The notes below the pieces were generated by a model. That model did not search any database. It was not told where the DNA came from and worked only from the letters and a program-made list of their open reading frames with translations. Below, in pieces: positions 19,490 to 32,500 of a DNA stretch of 64,000 nucleotides; position 1 is the stretch's first letter, and the number at the start of each line of letters is the position of its first letter. The stretch lies in the NCBI GenBank assembly GCA_009746045.1, contig RPFO01000076.1, positions 184,001 to 248,000 of the forward strand. The letters are read 5' to 3'. A program made the translations under genes and the position numbers. The DNA comes from Mesostigma viride. Taxonomy: Eukaryota > Streptophyta > Mesostigmatophyceae > Mesostigmatales > Mesostigmataceae.

Positions 19490-22310
19490 TCTAGTTACCG
19501 CCCTGAGGGTTGTGGGGACCACGGCCCGAATTGCTATGAATGCCATACGCGGTCACACGCGGAGCCCCTACAGACTTGGGGGTGGTCTCCTTCATCACTA
19601 CTCAAGGCCATCTATCCTTGCGTACCATCTGTCTCCATATTACAGACAAACCAGGAGGCTGCCCGGGTGTGAGCCCGTCACGTCTAGGCCGGCCTAGACA
19701 TCAGTGACCCAGGTAGCACATGTCCATGCCAAGTCTATCACGAAAAATCCACGGGTCCTCATTACTAATGTGCAAACCAAAGGGGATGTTAAGGGCCTTG
19801 CGCAGCATCTTGGTGACGTTGACGTCGAGGCGTTGATCCAGCTCCTGCCTCAGTGTCCAGGTCTCGGCGCCGTAGGTCAGGATCGTCAGAATGACGACCT
19901 TGAAGAGGTCACGCTTGACGATCCGGGGTAGGGCGGGGTTGCTCCACCAGCGGCGCTGATCATGGAGTTGCGCCCACACCATGCCGATCCCTGTCGTCAG
20001 GTCGTCCTCGCAGTCGGGAAGCCAACTGCCGAGCAGCTTGAAGCGGCCTGAAGTAGGGTAGTTGACCTTGGTGTCGTCTAAGAGGCGGAGTTTGGGTGGG
20101 GGCCCAGCCATGCCGAGGGCCAGGGCCTTCGTATTGGGGCTGATTTCTAGACCAACTGCCTGAGCCTCGAGCGCCAGGCAGTCCAGCCAAAGCTGGGCAG
20201 ACTCTGGCTTCTCGATGAGCGTGATGTCGTCGGCATAAATGAGGTCAGCTCGTAAACTCTGCTTGCAGTAGTCGGCCCCCGGCCCCTCCGCAAGCTCGTT
20301 CGTGATCACTAGGCCAGGGGCACGGCCTGCAATGCTAGCAAAGCGGGCACGTGCCTGGCGCATAGCATAATCCACTACAATAATAAACAGGTACGCGACA
20401 GGACGCAACCCTGCCAGACACCGGTCTGCAGTGGACATGGCGGGGTAAAGCCGTGTTGAGTGCGCACCGAAGTGGTTGACCCCTCATACTGTACAGTGTG
20501 CGGATGACGGTAATCAGGGGAGTAGGGACGCGAGCGCGAGCAAGGACAGCCCATAGAGCGGTCCAGAGGACAGAATCAAAAGCCTTGATGAAGTCGACGA
20601 AGATCAGGATGGCGGGAAACTCACCAGGTTGCAGGAGAGCGATTTCCTCGAAGAGGAGGCGCGCGACAAAGATGGCCATGATGGTGTTGCGCCCAGGACG
20701 GAAGCCCATTTGACTCTCCCCAAGGTGACGGTCGAGAGCAGAACGAAGGTGGTTGAGGATCATGCGCATGAACAACTTGAGTGCGGCGCTCTGGATGCAG
20801 ACTCCTCGGTAGTTGGCGGGGCGGTCGTCAGGGGAACCTTTGTTTTTGTACTGCATAATACGGTAGCTGTGCTGCCACTCAGGAATCCGCGGCGTGTCGG
20901 CAAGCAGGATCCGGTTGCAGACGTCAAGCAGGAACCCCGTGAGCGCCGTCAGTTTAATCACCGGGGCCTGGAGCTGGTCAGGTCCAACGGTGGGGTAGAA
21001 GCGGAGTTGCTTGGTGGCGGTGCTCAGCTCGAGCTCGGTGAACGGCGGCAGCTCGATCGTTGGGGTTGGCCATGCAGGGGTTCCGGCACGGCCGGGTACG
21101 TGTAGTCCTGCTCAGCGGCGGGCGGCGTGGGCGGCGCAGGGACGCCCGCAGGCGCCAGGCGCGCGGCCGCCAGAGGGCCAAGCGGCGGAGGCGAGAGGGG
21201 GGCGCCGAGCAGCCGGGACTGGGAGGAATACCACTGGTCAAGCTGCTGCTGCGGTGAGCCCGGCAGAGAGCGTCCGCGGCGCCGGCTGTGCGTCGCCGGC
21301 TGGCCGTTGGGCGTGACGCAGGCGGGTCCAGGCGTGCTTGCCGTGCTGGTCCTTAATTAATTACTAGACACGTGACTGCGATGAAGTAATAGACACGTGC
21401 AGGTCCTAGAGGTACGTGGGCGAAGTACGATATCGATCGCGGACATGGAGGTCCTCCTGCTCCTTGGTCGCCTGCCGGATGGCCGAGTGGTATTCGGCTT
21501 TGAGGCGGGCGTAGCGGGCGGGGTCGCGGTTAATTAGTTGTCCCGCAGGGCTTGCCGGGCCTGAGTAGATGACGGGGGGGAGCCGGTGCAGGCTGGTGAA
21601 ACGGGGCGGGCGGCAGGGGGGCAGCAGGGCCCCTGCCGTGGGCAGCTTGCCAGCGAGGTGCCGAAGGGCCGATGCCGGGCCGGCAGCGGGCAGCTGGGCG
21701 TGGCTGGCCGCTGCCCGCTGCATGTCCAGTGCGTCGACAAACTCTGCCGCGCGCTTGTGGGCGCGTTTTTCAGGGAAGTCCTCCAGAGCGGCGTCAGATT
21801 TCTCAAGCAACTGCAGTGTGCCCAAATCAGGTGGTGCCACATGCTTACGAAAGTGCGAGGGGAATCGCAGGCGGATGCAGGCGGTGACGAGGCGATGATC
21901 GGAGCGCACCAGAGGGATCACGTGCGAGCGAGCAGCTAGTACTGATCCTTGATGACGCTTGCGCATTACAAAATACAACATAGTCAATGCGGCGTTCAAA
22001 GCCAGTTGGTGAGGTGTGTGGGACCAGAGCATCTGGACTATGTGGAAAGTGGGTGTTGGCAGTTACCAAATCGCATGTCGCAAGCAAATCAGCAAAAAGT
22101 TCAGTGTAATGTCTGTTACAGCATTTAGCAGAATTTAGCAACGCCCTGCCTATGCAGAGAGTCACTCTCTGATGAGAAGCCATGCCCTAGCTCTTGTATA
22201 GCCATGATGATCTTCCACCCCATGCCAGACCCCTTGTCATGCGTTTGCGTGCCATTATGTCCTAGACTATCACTTGGAAGACCTATCCACAGCAATTGAG
22301 CACTCATGTG
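19490..22310 (-). pseudogene. RTE-like LINE L2: AP endonuclease and reverse transcriptase (broken)
   Basis: Minus strand. An apurinic-type endonuclease C-terminal part is near 22310-21880 (LLATCDLVTANTHFPHSP, FERRIDYVVFCN, then SDHRLVTACIRL), followed by a helical linker (21880-21410). The RT spans 21000-19780, with QMGFRPGRNTIMAIF, FVDFIKAFDSV and YADD within LIYADDITLIEK near 20235, then the thumb region and AETWTLRQELDQRL. The RT is split by a frameshift near 20430 (after the GCVLS stretch). The endonuclease is in several frames. A short fragment resembling the family's own 3' end (TTAATTAATTACTAGACACGTG near 21354) interrupts the linker. Known of the family: endonuclease nicks the target and RT copies the RNA there. 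L2 is tail-to-tail with L1. Non-functional as read. Confidence 0.85.
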
Positions 22311-23532
22311 TGTGATCCACTATATGAAAAGGGTGAAAATGATAGGTGCGGTCGATCTCATTAGTCACGACACCGCCACCTTAGTTCATGACAGACAATC
22401 CTGCCAGCCGATTTCATATTGAGATAATGCTTTATCATCAAAGCAAGCAAAAGACCTTTCCATTCCAATAAGATCAATCACAAATTACAAAGACTGTCGA
22501 GTTGTCATGTTGCAATTATAAGAGCAGCTGCACTCAGGAATTCCATGGTCCCGCTGTTGTACTTCGAGCTACTGGCTCGCCTAAGCCACCGATGACAGGC
22601 CTAGGGCATTACGGGGCTGTCCCCTTCCCTGCTGTTGATCGTTCCCAAGGTTACACACATTCTTAACAAAACACATGATTGTCAATTCCGTCAATCCATT
22701 CTTGTGGCAATGGACTGCATGCAACCACTCACGGGGGCTGCTCCGGGCTGCTCGAACTATTTCATCCCCATGAAGACGATTAAACCAGTTGTGAGGGAGA
22801 GAAACGAGCGAACAACGACCTCAATGGTCGAGGCTCGTTCCCTTTAGCTATTTCCAAAAGTGCCACTGACGCAAGCAAATCCCGCGCCATAGCACTAGCT
22901 GTCAAACCTGGCTACGTGCGCGCCAAACTATGTGCGCATTTCCCAGCAATACAGCAAATCCTATGTTGTGCTTCCAATCCTGCCTGCTTGTCACAACACA
23001 TTTCAGGCTAACTGGCGCGCTCAGGCTATGAGCAACGCGTGTGCGCATCAATCAAATCAGTCTGCACGGCAGCAATACAATAATTATTACGCGCGACGCT
23101 CAGTCATCATGACATAATGACTGCGCCGTCCGATATCTACCAACGGTAGACTGAACATACTACAAAAGTAAATATTCAGCCACAAGCGTCGTAGAGTTGG
23201 GTACTAGCATCCGGCGCGGCGCTTCACACCGGCCGGTATCCAGACTTGAACAAATCCAAGCCAAACGGCTACCGCCGGAACCAAACCAACCGAACTGAAC
23301 CGGACGTAAATGATTCGGTGAACAGCCGTTTCTCGAGTGCACGGACGTAAATGATCACGGACGTGACACCCTAGGTCTGCCGCGAACATGGACTGGTGCA
23401 GGTGCCCTTGGTGCACCTAGAGCAAGTGTCGTTTACATCCCCACCGTTGCAGGAAGTAGCCCAGAATGTATTAAAAGCCATATGCCCCTTCTCCGGGATA
23501 TGTCGGTGCTACAAATACTCCCAACGGAGATA
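22311..23532. other. Non-coding interval
   Basis: No ORF with coding character on either strand. Short ORFs here lack any motif and are not shared with other parts of the window. Confidence 0.5.
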
Positions 23533-25239
23533 TTAACCCCTAAATGGGCAGAAATACTGCCGATGCATCGGCTGTAACTTCACAATTTTGCAAACCAGAT
23601 GCCATCCAACCCACCCATATCCAATGGCTGTCCTTGGGGGCCAAGCATGTCCATGAGTTGCCCTTCGGGTTGGTATATCACAACCTTACATATATGCAGG
23701 GTAGGCCATGTATAACTGCCGTCAAAGTCAGGGGGGTCAAGACGAGCGTTTTCATTTTTGGTAGAATGTGCATTTTGAATTATGTTGTAAGAGCTAGGCA
23801 CCTACCACTTCAGGGATGATAAACAATTAGTTGCTGAACAGTTTGAGCCATTGGGGTCATCATTTGGGTGGGTATACCAGCAGTTACACCCAGTACAGCC
23901 CATAGGGGTACCGTTGGTAAAAAGCAACCAAGGGGGTAGGAGTGGGCATACTACCTACTAATACCTACTAATATGGCCCCCAACCATGCCACACAATACA
24001 TTTCCCTTCCACAATGATGGGGAAACATAACTGCATCATCACACTGCCCTTACATGGCACCTATGTGCAGGTGCCACCTTGTCCATGCACGTAGGTAACG
24101 TGGTACGGATACCCTACGCAAGGCATGCATTCTAGGAGGCAGCCACCAACAAACTAGTGATTTTAAGCCTATTTCAGCTTGCCCTAGCAAGGATAAACTA
24201 GGCCTAAGCTGCTATAGCTTGACAGGTGATGGCCAGCACACCTGGTGGCACATGCTGACAATGGGAAGCTTCTACTCACCGGTTACATGCTTGATGATGC
24301 CACAGAGACCAGCCAACTGCCTCACACTCATGCAATATGTGTGTGGGAAATGTATAACAAACATATATGGAGGTATTCAAACCCATACAGCCTCTAAAAC
24401 TTATCACCATCACCCTGTGGCAGGTCAACTGACTGAGGGAAGCATCTAAGAAGGGTGTTTTAGAAAGGGGCCAGGCCAGGGTCAAGAAAGAGCATGAATA
24501 ATGCAAAAAGAATGTGCTACACAAGCTAGAACGTATATATAAACGTCAAACATCGATAGGAAAACGATGATTAAGCTTTACCAGGCATGGATGGCGTTAC
24601 CTTGGCCCAGGCGGTGGCCGCAAAATGGCGCATTTCGGAACACCAAAGTTGTGCAGCATGGTCGCTGGATTCGGCGATTTCTGGCCACCCATGCACGTTT
24701 ACGACTACCATGTATCATAAAAAGTACAAAGAAACCAATATATCCTTTAAAATACGCCGGAAAGGTATTGCTGTCAACGTTTCTATCGTCCGGCCTGATC
24801 GCAGTTTTTTCCAGCAAGAACGCTGCCGACACCTATCAAATGGCATTCCCGCGAACCAAAAATTGGCCTGTATCATCTTTAGGACGTATAAAATCAATTT
24901 CCTGAGTTTGGTCAGAAAATTCGAACGAAAACGTAAATGCCATGCGTGGGCGCAAGCCGCCATGGCCAGGTCGTCGTTTTCCGGAATGCACGTTGTACGT
25001 GAAAAAGTACCCTGACCCCTTGTACTTTGACCGGCCAGAACACCTCTATAACTTTGTCAGAAGTATGCAAACCCTAGTACCATGCTGTGAGGAAAATTAT
25101 AAACTTTCGATCTTCTCAGCTAAAGTTTTCCTAATTCTCAATAGTTTTCGCGGCATTTGGTCCCCCGAGAAGGGGCCGACGTGTCGGCTGTAACTCAGTT
25201 TTAGGCGGAAAATCGGCAGCCAGACCATTTAGGGGTTAA
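23533..25239. mobile_element. Non-autonomous TIR element, 1.7 kb
   Basis: Termini TTAACCCCTAAATGG (23533-23547) and its exact inverse (25225-25239). The neighbouring bases are related too: ATCGGCTGTAACT on the left and AGTTACAGCCGAC inverted on the right. No transposase seen. The interior from about 23970 to 25030 is homologous, in inverse orientation and with clear divergence, to 43800-44880. Superfamily not assignable by eye. Confidence 0.65.
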
Positions 25240-26128
25240 TTAATTAATTAATTAATTAATAGACACGTGACTGCGTCACGTGAGCATAAGTCCTCAGTGG
25301 GAGGGGAACATGGGATGGAATGGATTGTGTAAGCTATCTAGGTCCTAGTTACAGGGGTGTGGGCACCGCGGCCCGAATCGCTATGAATGCCATACGCCGT
25401 CACACGCGGAGCCCCCACAGACTTGGGGGTGGTCTCCTTCATCACTACTTGCCATCTATCCTTGCGTACCATCTGCCTCCATATCACAGACAAACCAGGG
25501 GGTTGCCCGGGTGTGAGCCCGTCACGTCTAGTGTAGCACATGTCCATGCCGAGTCTATCACGAAATGTCCACGGGTGGCGGCGGCCCTGCCGCGCGCGGC
25601 CTGGGGCACGCCAGCCGTGAGGACATATCGCCCAGGCTGGGCGGGCTTGGTGCCAGCTAGTCTATCTGATGTGTCTACCTGATCTGTGCGGGCCAGGTGC
25701 CCGGCTAGGCCCAGGCGCCTGTGCCTAATAATGTGGGAAACATAGGGCAAATCAGCGTACAAATCCTCATTACTAATGTGCAAACCAAAGGGGATGTTAA
25801 GGGCCTTGCGCAGCATCTTGGTGACGTTGCCGTCAAGTCGTTGCTCCAGCTCCTGCGTCAGTGTCCAGGTCTCGGCGCCGTAGGTCAGGATCGTCAGAAT
25901 GACGACCTTGAAGAGGTCACGCTTGACGATCCGGGATAGGGCGGGGTTGCTCCACCAGCGGCGGTGGTCATGGAGTTGCGCCCACGCCATGCCGATCCGT
26001 GTCGTCAGGTCGTCCTCGCAGTCGGGAAGCCAACTGCCGAGCAGCTTGAAGCGGCCTGAAGGAGGGTAGTTGACCTCGGTGTCGTCTAAGAGGCGGAGTG
26101 TGGGTGGGGGCCCTGCCATGCCGAGGAG
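25240..26128 (-). mobile_element. LINE L3, 5'-truncated 3' end
   Basis: Minus strand copy of the L1/L2 3' portion: post-RT coding (LLDDTEVNYPPSGRFKLLGS near 26085, AETWTLTQELEQRL near 25860) and the shared 3' UTR. It ends in a TTAATTAA-repeat tail that abuts the TIR element end. An extra stretch (25575-25740) encodes a continuation of the protein (IIRHRRLGLAGHLARTD) missing from L2. Truncated at about 26128. Confidence 0.8.
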
Positions 26129-26255
26129 ACATGTTCCTAATTAATACTTCACGCTCTTACTACTAAACCGACTTCACTTAGATTACACACAGATTTCAAG
26201 GTACTGTCCCGCACAGTCAAGGGCTCGATCAGTCATCAAGTACCATTGAAAGGAT

Positions 26256-26589
26256 TAATTAATTAATTAATTAATTAATTAATTAATTAATAGACACGTG
26301 ACTGTGTCACGTGAGCATAAGTCCTCAGTGGGAGGGGAACATGGGATGGAATGGATTAAAAATTAAATTAAATTATAACATGTCTCCGTTGGGAGATCAT
26401 GTAGCACATATTCCAGGTTGGATGGGTGGTGTGGAGGAAGCCGCGTAATCGAACTAACCTAACTCTAAGCTATATCTAGTCTAGAAAAGCCTAGCTACGC
26501 TACTCATGGAATGGATGGTGTAAGCTATCTAGGTCCTAGTTGCAGGGGTGTGGGCACCGCGGCCCGAATCGCTATGAATGCCATACGCT
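26256..26589 (-). mobile_element. LINE L4, short 3' fragment with TSD, split by SINE-like insert
   Basis: Starts in a TTAATTAA tail, carries the CACGTGACTGTGTCACGTG palindrome and part of the shared 3' UTR. It is flanked by an 11-bp TSD ATTGAAAGGAT (26245-26255 and 26590-26600). This shows that the LINE family inserted by target-primed reverse transcription with severe 5' truncation. Confidence 0.85.
26357..26505 (-). mobile_element. SINE-like insertion (149 bp)
   Basis: Flanked by an 11-bp TSD ATGGAATGGAT (26346-26356 and 26506-26516) inside L4. On the minus strand it contains a B-box-like TAGTTCGATTAC and ends in an AT-rich TTTAATTTAA tail. A related 3' region (TGTCTCCGTTGGGAGA here, TGTCCCCGTTGGGGGA) occurs near 6953. 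tRNA origin is inference from the B-box-like motif. Confidence 0.6.
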
Positions 26590-26782
26590 ATTGAAAGGAT
26601 ACTCTGCGAATAAGCCCCAAAAGTCAACTCAGGCCAGGAATCATTTCGTTTTGGCCGTACACTGAATTCAGCCATTTACACTGAACTCTGAACTCCAAGT
26701 TCCCGTCCACTTGGATGTAACAGTATGCACGCTGTCATAAAATACTGTTACACCGCCGCTCGGCAGCATTAAAATTTACTAT

Positions 26783-28737
26783 TTCATGTCCCACGTAGCT
26801 CCCACAAAAACCAGCATCTTCATTAAAACAATAAGTGGAAGCATAAATGTGACACTATTGACATGCCCGGAGGCACGCCGTTCAAGGCCTTCATGAAGTA
26901 CGTTGCCCTAGAGGCAACCAAGACAAGGGTAGGGGGGTGGGGAGCAAAGAAAGAGGCCGACAAAACCAGCCAGAGCGGCTTTTAGTCGCAAAACCTCCCT
27001 TATCCCTAGCTAACTGACGTCATTAAACCCTTATGTTCAGTGATGCTAGTAAGACGCTAACCGTACAGACCGGGGGTAGAATATCCCGAATCTGCACGGC
27101 TAGTATTAAATAATGCGTAGGTTGTTCTTTTCAGGGGCACTGCTCCTCACGCCCCGTTCCGCCCGGGTATAATCAACCCAAGCGCGGAACGCACATTTTA
27201 TTTAATTCATTTTTCAACCATGCACTATACTGCATCTACTAATCACAAAAGCTCTAGCCAAACAGCTACGAGAAAACACTACGACCTATAAGCCGCTCAT
27301 CCAGCGGCCTCTTGTTCCCGCATTCACGTATAGAAGAAACTCCGTTCAAAGAACCCCGATTCATGTCCCACGTAGCTCCCACAAAAACCAGCATCTTCAT
27401 TAAAACAATAAGTGGAAGCATAAATGTGACACTATTGACATGCCCGGAGGCATGCCGTTCAAGGCCTTCATGAAGTACGTCGCCCAATCACCCCCGCCCT
27501 GGCTTTCCCTTGAAGCCGCACTCCACCTTGCTCGTTGTCACAAGTGACCGCCCTGCCGCAAAACGGGAGCCCCCCCACATCGGGAGGCGTGTGCCCGGCG
27601 GCTGTGGATGCATGGCCAGGCCCAAAAAGGCCCAGCGCATTTGCACTGCGATTGCGCACGGCCAGCCTATCATGACCCCTCTCGGGGCCCCGAGTCGGTA
27701 CCGCTATGGCCGTCTCCCCATAGACCCGGGGTGCTTCGAGAAAAAACGTGGACCTAGCCCAGGCCCCGCCAGCCCGGATGCCCGAGGCCACAGCCCCAGG
27801 CACCTGGCTGAACAAGAGTCCGTTCAGCCAAGACCGCATCCCCCCCGAGGTTTCTATGCGTGGGGAAAAAATTTCTAGCTTAGGCGCTTTTCCCATCGCC
27901 GTCCCCAGCCCCAACCACCCCCCCCTCGGCGGAAGGCAATTGCAAAGTTTGCTGGCCAGCAGCAATTTCCGAAGAAAAAGCCTCAGGCCGCGGACCGAGA
28001 CACGGGTCGCCAGTGCCAGCCATCCGGCTCCAACCCGGGGTGCAAGCATCCCCAGGTACGGAGCACCAGCTCGCGCACTGGGCCGACCGAGCGACAGTTG
28101 AGCACCTGTCACGGCACCCGGCCCACCAAAGACCCCAAGCTGGGGAAAAGGTGCGGACCGGAGGTAATCATTTTCTTTTCTTCTAGTTAACCGGGCGAGG
28201 AACTACGCCTTGCCGGTTAACAACTGGAAGTCTCACCACTGGCCAAGTGGCCGGTGCAACCAGTGCTTTTGGGATTTTGCTACGCAGCACCCATAGCTGC
28301 GGCTGCCGCCGCAACGACAACGAGCAGAAAGAGGCCGACAAAACCAGCCAGAGCGGCTTTTAGTCGCAAAACCTCCCTTATCCCTAGCTAACTGACGTCA
28401 TTAAACCCTTATGTTCAGTGATGCTAGTAAGACGCTAACCGTACAGACCGGGGGTAGAATATCCCGAATCTGCACGGCTAGTATTAAATAATGCGTAGGT
28501 TGTTCTTTTCAGGGGCACTGCTCCTCACGCCCCGTTCCGCCCGGGTATAATCAACCCAAGCGCGGAACGCACATTTTATTTAATTCATTTTTCAACCATG
28601 CACTATACTGCATCTACTAATCACAAAAGCTCTAGCCAAACAGCTACAAGAAAGCACTACGACCTATAAGCCGCTCAACCAGCGGCCTCTTGTTCCCGCA
28701 TTCACGTATAGAAGAAACTCCGTTCAAAGAACCCCGA
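26783..28737 (-). mobile_element. Non-autonomous PAT-like (DIRS-group) element, 1,955 bp
   Basis: Minus-strand order A1-internal-B1-A2-39 bp-B2: A1 28326-28737 and A2 26948-27359 (412 bp each), B1 27360-27485 and B2 26783-26908 (126 bp each). B1 joins A2 directly at GAA|TCGGGG, as in the autonomous element at 50520-55908. The element starts TCGGGGTTCTTTGAAC, nearly the same 16 bases as the autonomous start (TCGGGGTTCTCTGAAC). The 840-bp internal region (27486-28325) has no RT, RNase H or recombinase. A 214-residue minus ORF there shows no motif. Arms show only a few mismatches. Family knowledge: split direct repeats are the signature of PAT-like tyrosine-recombinase retrotransposons. Confidence 0.85.
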
Positions 28738-29543
28738 TTGTTTCTTGCGACAATATCTATACTAGTCACGCACGACCAAGCCGGCACGTCAGGACAGGCA
28801 ATTAATTACCACTTCTACCCACCCCACCCCTAAAGCAGCACATTGGGATTGATGTGACTTACGAGACTTTATACGTATGGTTATTGCCATAAAACGAATA
28901 AATAAAGCTGCCAGCCAGCAACCAGCTGTGGAACTAACTTGCCAGGCACCCAAGCCTGGCTCGCTGGCGAGGCAGGAAAGTTAGGAAGTGTCCCAATTCA
29001 TAAAGGAAGAAGACTCCCATCACTTCACAGCGGCTCAGACAAGCGCTCAACTATTCCAGAGGGATGTTGGTACCTGAATCAGCACTTGCTCAAGATTGCA
29101 CTTCTGCCATGTTCTACCGTCGGCAACGACCACCAATCCCTGGTGGCGGAAATGCCACCAATCTCTGGAGCCGCTCAGACCATCCTCCATCATTACGTGC
29201 GAGCCAGTGAAACCCATGAATGAGCGATTTGGAGGATACCCCGTGCAACATAGACAGAAGCGCGGCACATCTTGAACCCCAGCGCGGCTTTACCAAAACA
29301 TTCGCCACCATAAACATGCATCACTGGAGCATACAGCTGGCATCACTGGAGCATACAGCTGGCATCACTGGAGCATACAGCTGGCATCACTGGAGCATAC
29401 AGCTGTCTCCTCGATAATTCTGGAGACGCAGCAACGACCCCTCGGTCTAGACACTGCGGTCCGGTCCCGACACATGCGTCAATAAATACCCCCAATGGCA
29501 AGCATCCACGCTCGCTGGAGCAGCCCCGATCCGACCGGGTGCG
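28738..29543. other. Non-coding interval downstream of the host gene
   Basis: No supported ORF. Contains the four-copy 22-bp tandem repeat at 29319-29406. It lies 3' of the minus-strand host gene, so its proximal part may be the 3' UTR. Confidence 0.5.
29319..29406. repeat. Tandem repeat, 22 bp x 4
   Basis: Unit CATCACTGGAGCATACAGCT plus two bases (GG), four head-to-tail copies. The last differs only at its end. No spacers, so a minisatellite. Confidence 0.95.
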
Positions 29544-32500
29544 TCACATGACAACACAGCACTTGGGCTGACACCCAGGCCGGCTCGTACGCCGCCCCTC
29601 GCCCGCCGTGACCCCGCCCTGAGTTTCCACCCCGCTGGGAAACTCCAGCAGACCCGTCGACTTCTTGCCCCGGCCAATGCCCAGTGATGGCGACCCCACG
29701 GCCACGCATGCCTCAGCTCCCGCCAGTTCTTGCCCTGCGTCCGCGGCCCCGTCCTTCGCACCACCGGCCACTTTCACCTGCAGTGCAGTCCCCTGTGCTG
29801 GCCCTGCCTCGTCCGTGCCCAGGAGCGAGGGGGGGCCAGGTGTCGCGCCCTGACTGGCCCCTGGTGCCAAACCCACCGCGGGCGTACCCTCCTTCCCACC
29901 CAGCGTTCCCACGGGGTCCTGGTCCTTCCTCGGGACCTGCGCCTCACTGGCCACGGGCGGAGCTTCACGTGGCCCATTCCCAACGGCGGCCGACCGGTTC
30001 GCCGCGGGCTGATTCCGGGGGTCATCTGCGTGGGTCATCTCAGCCCGACCGTTGCCAGCGAACGCGTCCCGGTCGGCCCCTGTCCTCGCATCAGGCGCAC
30101 TGCCCGCCGCGCCCTCTCCCGATAGCAACGTCTTGGGCACGTGAAATACCACGTGGGGGACAGCTCCCACCAATGGCAGTGAGGCTTTTGCGCCCCCCAT
30201 GCCAGGATCACCCTGCAGGAGCGTGCGGGGCGGCGCCCCCGCCACGCCCTCTGCTTTGCTGCCCTCCCCCTTGGTCTCTGGCCCCCGCACCCCCGATGCC
30301 CCTGCTGATGCGGGCATGACCTGTGGAGCCGCCTGTGAAGCGTGCCCGCCGGATGACAGCAGGGCGGATGACATCACCGGGGTGGCCGTGGGCGGCGCCG
30401 ATGACATCAGCGTGGGGGTTTGCCCCGCGTCCACCACCACCTGCATGCCCGATTGGCGCACCGTCTTGTGCTCCGGGTGGGCAAGCACCGCCCCACCGCC
30501 ACCCTCCGCCAGCTCAGCGCTGGCCACGGATCGCGTGGGGTCGTGACGGTCGATAGCTGTTGACCACAAAGGCATCGCCCAGGCCACAGGCCCGTTGCCG
30601 CTACCACCACCGCTGCCACTAGTGCCATCAGTCCCCCCAAGCCCGCCGCCACCACTCTTGCCGTCGTTGCCCCCGACCAAGGGCCTCTCCTGGTGCTGCT
30701 TGTCAGAGCCCCCCCTCGTGCCGACCCGGCGCCGGAAGCTGGCCGACTTCCCACCCTCCGCGCCCCCCGGGGCTGGGCCATTGACCCCCATATCCTCCGC
30801 TGCCCCACTGGCTGACTTGCCCCCAGCCATGGTGCCCCCCATGCCCGGACCCTGCTGCAGCGAGCTCCCTGATCCACCCGCCACCAGCTGCCCCCCTTGT
30901 GCATGCCCCGCATCGCTCGAAGGGTCTCTCAGAGACAGCTCCTTTGGTCCGCCCGCCCCGAGCCCACGCCCGGCGGAACCATGGCTGACAGAATCATCCT
31001 CGTCGTCATCATCGCCATCAGGGCCGCCTCGGTACCGCCCCGTGTGTCCCCTTAACACGTCCCAGTGGGAGGGTGGCGTCCACCCTGCGGCCATGAGCAT
31101 GGAGCCCTCTGTAGCCATGGAGCGCTCGGTCATCATCCAGGTGGCATTCGGGCCGTACGAGCGTCCGTCAATGCGAGCGGGGGACGCGGGGTTGCTCGAC
31201 GCGGAGCCTCGCTGGCCCGGTTGCCCCTGGAATGGTGTTTGCAGGTACTGCCCATGCCCCTGCCCCTGCCCTGGCTGCCCCTGGAAGTATTCCCCCTGGA
31301 AGTGTTGCTGCTGATTCAGCTGCTGCGGGTACAGCTGCTGGAACGTTTGTCGCGGGGACTGGCCCTGGCCCCCTTGCTGCTGGTACTGCTGCTGCTGAAA
31401 CTGATGCTGCGGGAATCCATGCCCCTGCCCTTGGCCACCCTGCTGCTGGTAATACTGGCAGTGCGGGGACTGTGGCCCCTGCCCCTGCCCCTCCATCATC
31501 CCCCGCTCCCGCTCCCGCTGCGCAATCGCCGCCGCCGCCGCCGCCGCCTCCACCGCCGTTGCGGCTGCCGCCATGCTGGTCGCTGCCACCAGCCGGTCCT
31601 TGTAATCCGCCACCGCCGCCTGCGCCTCCCTTCGCGTGGCCGCCATGAGGCTGTCGCTGATCCCCGGCGCAAACTCAAACGCTTCGTACTTGTCCCCCAC
31701 CGCGCGCCCCTCGATGCTGTCGCAGTCGCTGCGCGCTGGCGCGCCGAGAGGGCTACCCAGAGCAGATATCGTCCGGATCGAGTCGTACATGCCCGAGCGC
31801 GAGCTGTCGTACAGCCCCCCGCCCGCGGTCGTGGGCGCGCCCATGAACACGTTCGAGCTGCTGTCGTGGTCCCCAAGGCTTGTCCGGCCGAGCGAGTCCA
31901 TCGACGGCCGCGTGACGTGCCACGAGGACAGCATCGCCGAGAATCCATCAGGGGCCCCCGAGGGCCCCCCGCCCCCGCCCCGCCCCCCGTGCGCGGAAAT
32001 GAGTTGAACGAGTCAAACCGACCGTGAAGCGGGCCAGCATTAGAGGAGTAAGTCGACAGCGGCGTAGGAGGGTCCCATATCCCTGGACTTGTTGGCGTGG
32101 TCGCCTCGTCGAGCCACTGCATCGGGAAGGACTTGATCCGCGATGTGGTCGCCAGCGCGAGGCCGCCCAGGGGGGGGATCGCGCCCTCCGCAGGGGGGTT
32201 GGACGGCCAACGCGGGGGGGACAAGCCACCCCCAGGGGCACCACCTGGCCCGTTCCCCCCCGCAGGCACCACCAGCGGCTCGAAATACATAATCCCGGTG
32301 CCCTCCCCCGCCGCGCTCCGGTGCTTACTACTAGCGCCCGTGGGTCCCAGCGCCGCGACAGCATGGGTCACCTGGGGGGGGGAGAATGGAGCGCGGCCCC
32401 GCCCCGACGACGCGAGCTCCCCATCGCCACCGCGCGGCGTCATGAAGTGGCCGCCCTCGTCGTCGCCCGCCGTGGCCGCCGAGTCGAACGAGGTGTGCCG

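Noticed and set aside
27468..28112. 214-residue minus ORF in the non-autonomous PAT-like element
   Set aside because: Spans the B1 repeat boundary, no similarity to the autonomous Gag, RT or recombinase, and overlapping ORFs on the other strand look equally plausible.
29319..29406. Tandem 22-bp repeats as a possible CRISPR array
   Set aside because: Units are directly adjacent without spacers, in a eukaryotic context; a minisatellite.
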